Source: Pararhizobium sp. IMCC3301 (GTDB lineage: Bacteria; Pseudomonadota; Alphaproteobacteria; Rhizobiales; GCA-2746425). Taken from it: a stretch of DNA of 64,000 nucleotides. Where the stretch lies: the NCBI RefSeq assembly GCF_030758315.1, contig NZ_CP132336.1:992001-1056000 (forward strand). Direction: 5' to 3'. Made by a program: the position numbers and the translations under genes. Below, one piece after another: positions 61,145 through 64,000 of this stretch. Under the pieces are notes generated by a model. The model was not told the DNA's origin. It ran no database searches and was given only the letters and a program-made list of their open reading frames with translations. The stretch's first letter is position 1; every line of letters begins with the position of its first letter.

Positions 61145-62212
61145 TCAGATAATTTCGTCTTCGTCGAGCAACGCATCTTCTTCCATATCTGCGGTCAGGG
61201 CATCAATTCTGGCCGCAGCGTCCACTTTCCGATCAATATGAGCGATGTGAAACAACCCGTCTCCTTCATTCACGATCGGCAGATGGGTCCGTCCGATCAG
61301 CAGTCCGCTCTGCTCTGCCAGAACCTCTGTTTCAATCTCGCCGAACGGATCTGAGATAACACCAAGCAGATCGCCTGTGGCCACCTCTTCTCCAATATCC
61401 TTGTGGGTGCGCAGCAAACCACCTGCAGGTGCGCGCAGCCAGGTGCTTGATCTGGCATGAATGGTGCGCGATTTTGGATTGCTCACCCCTTTGGGTGGAA
61501 TCATCTGCAAGTGTCGCATGACACGCAGCACACCAGAAACCCCGGCGCGGACAGCAAATTCATCGAAGCGCAAACCCTCGCCTGCTTCGTAAAGCAGAAT
61601 GTCAATTCCGTTTTCCTGGGCGGCTTCCCGCAATGATCCGGGCCGGATTTTCGAGATCAGCGTCACCGGTGCCGCAAATGCTTCCGCCAGTTCCAGCGTC
61701 TCCGGCTTGGAGGGCGTCAATCTGATTTGTGGCAGATTGGTGCGGTGAATTGCAGCCGAGTGCAGGTCGATACCTACATCGGCGCGCTTCACTACTTCAC
61801 TCATGAAAATATGAGCCAGGCGCGACGCCAGCGAGCCGGTTGCACTGCCAGGAAACGACCGGTTCAGATCGCGTCTGTCAGGAAGGTAGCGCGAATGGTT
61901 CATGAACCCGAAAGAGTTGACAATCGGGACTGCCAGCAGCGTTCCCTTCATGTTTTTCAGGCTGGAGCTGCGCAACAACCGTCGCACGATTTCCACACCG
62001 ATAACTTCATCGCCATGGATCGCGGCACTGACAAACAGGGTCGATCCATTCTTGCGGCCGTGCACCACATGCACCGAAAGTGCCGCCGGCGTGTGATCAG
62101 ACAGCACACTGACCGGTAGATCGACAGTCTTGCGTGCCCCCGGCTCAATCCTGAATGTGCCGATGTGAAACGCTGGTCTTGCGCCAACTTTCTCCACAGT
62201 TTGAACGGACAT
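61145..62212 (-). CDS. AstE/AspA family zinc hydrolase of the rimK operon
   Basis: 355 aa. The zinc site is AIHGDEVIGVE near residue 63 (His and Glu ligands) and DLHSAAIHR (further His), with the catalytic region GEGLRFDEFAV later. A C-terminal beta-barrel (residues 250-350) contains LRAPAGGLLRTHKDIGEEVA, a lipoyl/biotinyl-like fold typical of the succinylglutamate desuccinylase/aspartoacylase family. Its ATG overlaps the rimK stop by one base (TAATG). A role in trimming glutamate-modified proteins or glutamyl adducts is only an idea from context. Confidence 0.8.
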   Translation of the reverse strand: MSVQTVEKVGARPAFHIGTFRIEPGARKTVDLPVSVLSDHTPAALSVHVVHGRKNGSTLFVSAAIHGDEVIGVEIVRRLLRSSSLKNMKGTLLAVPIVNSFGFMNHSRYLPDRRDLNRSFPGSATGSLASRLAHIFMSEVVKRADVGIDLHSAAIHRTNLPQIRLTPSKPETLELAEAFAAPVTLISKIRPGSLREAAQENGIDILLYEAGEGLRFDEFAVRAGVSGVLRVMRHLQMIPPKGVSNPKSRTIHARSSTWLRAPAGGLLRTHKDIGEEVATGDLLGVISDPFGEIETEVLAEQSGLLIGRTHLPIVNEGDGLFHIAHIDRKVDAAARIDALTADMEEDALLDEDEII

Positions 62213-63117
62213 TATCCTTTGCCTTTGGTATTGGTTTTGTTTGGCTTTGCGCGTTTTTCCAGAAACTCGATAATCTGGCTGGCAATGTCTATCCCCGTGG
62301 CCTTTTCCACGCCCTCCAGACCTGGCGAGGAATTGACTTCCATCACCACCGGCCCGCGCGCGGAACGCAACATGTCGACACCGCAGACATTCAAACCCAT
62401 CGCCTTGGCGGCACGGGTCGCCGTTTGGCGTTCCTGCGCAGAAATCTTGACCGAAACAGCGCTGCCGCCACGGTGCAGATTGGACCGGAACTCGCCTTCT
62501 GCTCCCTTGCGTTGCATCGCCGCAATCACTTTGCCGCCAACCACCAGCGCGCGAATATCACTGCCATTCGCCTCTTTGATGAACTCCTGTACCAGAATAT
62601 TCACTTTCGCGCCCCGGAAGGCTTCAACGACCGATTTGGCTGACCGGTCCGTATCCGCCAGAACCACGCCCACGCCCTGAGTGCCTTCCAGCAATTTTAT
62701 CACCAGCGGGGCGCCTCCGGCGAGCTTGATCACTTCCTCGGTCTGACTTGGATCATGAGCAAATGTCGTCACTGGCAGACCCAGCCCGTCGCGCGCCAGC
62801 AACTGCATGGAGCGCAACTTGTCACGTGAGCGGCCAATGGCAACAGATTCATTCAGCGGATAGACCCCCATCATCTCGAATTGCCGCAGCACAGCCATCC
62901 CGTAGAATGTGACAGACGCACCAATACGCGGAATAACGGCATCATATCCGGTCAGTTTCTCGCCATTATAATAGATTTCAGGACGCCGCGAGGCGATGTT
63001 CATGTAACACCGCAAGGTGTTGACGATGTTCAGTGTATGTCCACGCGCCTCGGCAGCTTCTTTCAGCCGTTTGTGGGAATACAAGCCCGGATTTCTGGCC
63101 ATCATACAGATTTTCAT
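62212..63117 (-). CDS. rimK: RimK, ribosomal protein S6 glutamate ligase
   Basis: 301 aa, ATP-grasp fold. Landmarks are [59 protein letters not shown] (phosphate-binding loop), [20 protein letters not shown] and [20 protein letters not shown] with the metal-binding Glu/Asn pair. It adds glutamate residues to the C-terminus of ribosomal protein S6. Strong AAGGAG site before the ATG. Encoded between a RimB-like protease and an AstE-like hydrolase. Confidence 0.92.
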   Translation of the reverse strand: MKICMMARNPGLYSHKRLKEAAEARGHTLNIVNTLRCYMNIASRRPEIYYNGEKLTGYDAVIPRIGASVTFYGMAVLRQFEMMGVYPLNESVAIGRSRDKLRSMQLLARDGLGLPVTTFAHDPSQTEEVIKLAGGAPLVIKLLEGTQGVGVVLADTDRSAKSVVEAFRGAKVNILVQEFIKEANGSDIRALVVGGKVIAAMQRKGAEGEFRSNLHRGGSAVSVKISAQERQTATRAAKAMGLNVCGVDMLRSARGPVVMEVNSSPGLEGVEKATGIDIASQIIEFLEKRAKPNKTNTKGKG

Positions 63118-63194
63118 GCAATTTCTCCTTGATAAGATTCAGGCGCGTACGCTGTTTGCGCTCGTCTCGGCTTTTCGCGGCCAAAGATCCGCCA

Positions 63195-63656
63195 TCAGTT
63201 TTTAGGCATGCCGACAAGAAAGGATTTGCCCGGCGCGACCAGCATGTTGTGTCGTCTGATTGCGGTCCGTCCCAGAATCAGGTCGAATTTCATCTGCTCA
63301 CGATCAGCCAACGACACTTCAATGCGCCAGTGTCTGCGACCCAGAGCCAGTTTCGTGGCGATCACGTAACGCATTTCAGGAACGCCGCTCGTGTTCCGGA
63401 TTTCACGCTCGTCCAGAACTTTCGCACTCTGGCGCTGGTCTTTGCGATGGCCGCGATGCGGCACATGAAACGAAATCCAGCGCTCGCCTTCCTTGTTGAA
63501 AGTCTGCAGATCAATCGCATGCAAAGCGGATGTCCGTGCGCCGGTGTCTATCTTGGCCTGCAGCAGCGCAATACCCAGATCCGGCAGCCCGACATGTTCG
63601 CGCCAGCCGATCACCTTGTCAGACTTCAGAGCCTGGGTAGCTTGATCCAGTTTCAC
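63195..63656 (-). CDS. RimB-like retropepsin (ATP-dependent zinc protease family)
   Basis: 153 aa. The aspartic protease signature is AKIDTGARTSALHAIDLQTF near residue 35, and ILGRTAIRRHNMLVAPGKSF near residue 128 supplies the second turn; this is the PF05618 group (RimB in Pseudomonas, RloA3). In rimABK operons it modulates RimK action. The ATG overlaps the stop of the upstream small gene (ATGA), so they are co-translated. Confidence 0.85.
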   Translation of the reverse strand: MKLDQATQALKSDKVIGWREHVGLPDLGIALLQAKIDTGARTSALHAIDLQTFNKEGERWISFHVPHRGHRKDQRQSAKVLDEREIRNTSGVPEMRYVIATKLALGRRHWRIEVSLADREQMKFDLILGRTAIRRHNMLVAPGKSFLVGMPKN

Positions 63657-63934
63657 CTCAGGCAGTCCTCATTGGCGCGGCGGTAATTTACGAACGTGTT
63701 GGAACTCATCACGACAAAAAACCCGTCCATATCAATCATCACATACCCACGCTCGGTCATCGCGCGGGTCAATTCGCGAACATCATCGTCATAAAGCCGT
63801 CGACGGCCAGCAAGTTGACGCACCAGCTTTGCTGCGATGCGAAATCTGCCCTTCGGTTTCCCGCCAAACGGCTGCGTATACAGATCAGCCAGTTTATCGG
63901 CCACCTGCACCATAACATTTTTCGGTACGGTCAT
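63653..63934 (-). CDS. Small protein, first gene of rimK operon
   Basis: 93 aa, mixed alpha/beta (MTVPKNVMVQVADKLADLYT; GRRRLYDDDVRELTRAMTER; GYVMIDMDGFFVVMSSNTFV). No family that I can name with confidence, not obviously RimA. Overlap with the RimB-like gene suggests functional linkage. Upstream sequence to the window end is AT-rich and probably contains the promoter. Confidence 0.65.
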   Translation of the reverse strand: MTVPKNVMVQVADKLADLYTQPFGGKPKGRFRIAAKLVRQLAGRRRLYDDDVRELTRAMTERGYVMIDMDGFFVVMSSNTFVNYRRANEDCLR

Positions 63935-64000
63935 TGGTAAATCGTATAATTATTATTGTCCATAGCAATTATTTTTTACCTATTGTAATTTCTTGTCAAG
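63935..64000. promoter_or_regulatory. AT-rich region upstream of the rimK operon
   Basis: About 65 bases, very AT-rich, directly upstream of the first operon gene and cut by the window edge. A likely promoter region; no specific element is named. Confidence 0.4.

Overview
The window looks like a chromosome segment of an alphaproteobacterium, most likely a Hyphomicrobiales (Rhizobiales) member. This rests on protein style: an EttA beginning [12 protein letters not shown]1194, a 3TM GTA-type holin, a uronate dehydrogenase and rhizobial-type transporters. A pseudoazurin plus Tat-exported NirK next to a Crp/Fnr regulator suggests a partial denitrifier. No tRNA, rRNA or CRISPR array was seen.

Layout. 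1-18 kb is ordinary chromosome: an azoreductase tail, an extensin-like protein, two MFS transporters, EttA, a divergent DUF4198/HupE pair (probably metal uptake), a four-gene peptide/nickel-type ABC operon, a DUF1194 protein, a decayed LacI regulator and a PhyH-type dioxygenase. 18.3-47 kb is a podovirus-type virion and lysis module, almost all on the minus strand: terminase, split ejection protein, portal, scaffold, capsid, tail tubular A and B, gp14-like internal protein, tail fibre, endolysin and holins. No integrase, replication or RNA polymerase gene is present. 47-49.5 kb is a scrap zone: an IS1595-type transposase remnant, a Panacea toxin-antitoxin pair and small mobile-element genes, one of them frameshifted.

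The most interesting system lies inside the virion module. Two loci (35.5-32.9 kb and 43.5-41.1 kb) encode large proteins with an N-terminal PIN-like nuclease domain (acidic residues D17, E51/E52, D105, D130), a glycine-zipper hydrophobic segment, a proline-rich linker and a C-terminal module resembling podovirus ejection proteins. The C-terminal modules are nearly identical; the nuclease halves have diverged. Immediately upstream of each is a tandem array of about 140-aa genes (four and three copies, repeat period 467 bp, once 476 bp), in two sequence types. The reading favoured here is a polymorphic-toxin-like system carried by a virion: an ejected nuclease with an array of immunity proteins. 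This is inference and untested. The same module carries other cargo: a HigB/HigA-type cassette flanked by a duplicated gene end, a three-gene regulator operon with a palindromic operator over its start codon, a zinc-ribbon gene between the two tail-tube genes, and a sulfotransferase beside the tail fibre.

50-64 kb is chromosome again: Crp/Fnr regulator, pseudoazurin, NirK, a YtqB/MnmM-type methyltransferase overlapping a MnmC-like FAD oxidase (possible tRNA wobble-uridine modification pair), an MFS transporter, a secreted lysozyme-fold protein, uronate dehydrogenase, a DAO-family oxidoreductase, a YghU-type glutathione transferase, and a RimK operon (small protein, RimB-like aspartic protease, RimK, AstE/AspA-like zinc hydrolase).
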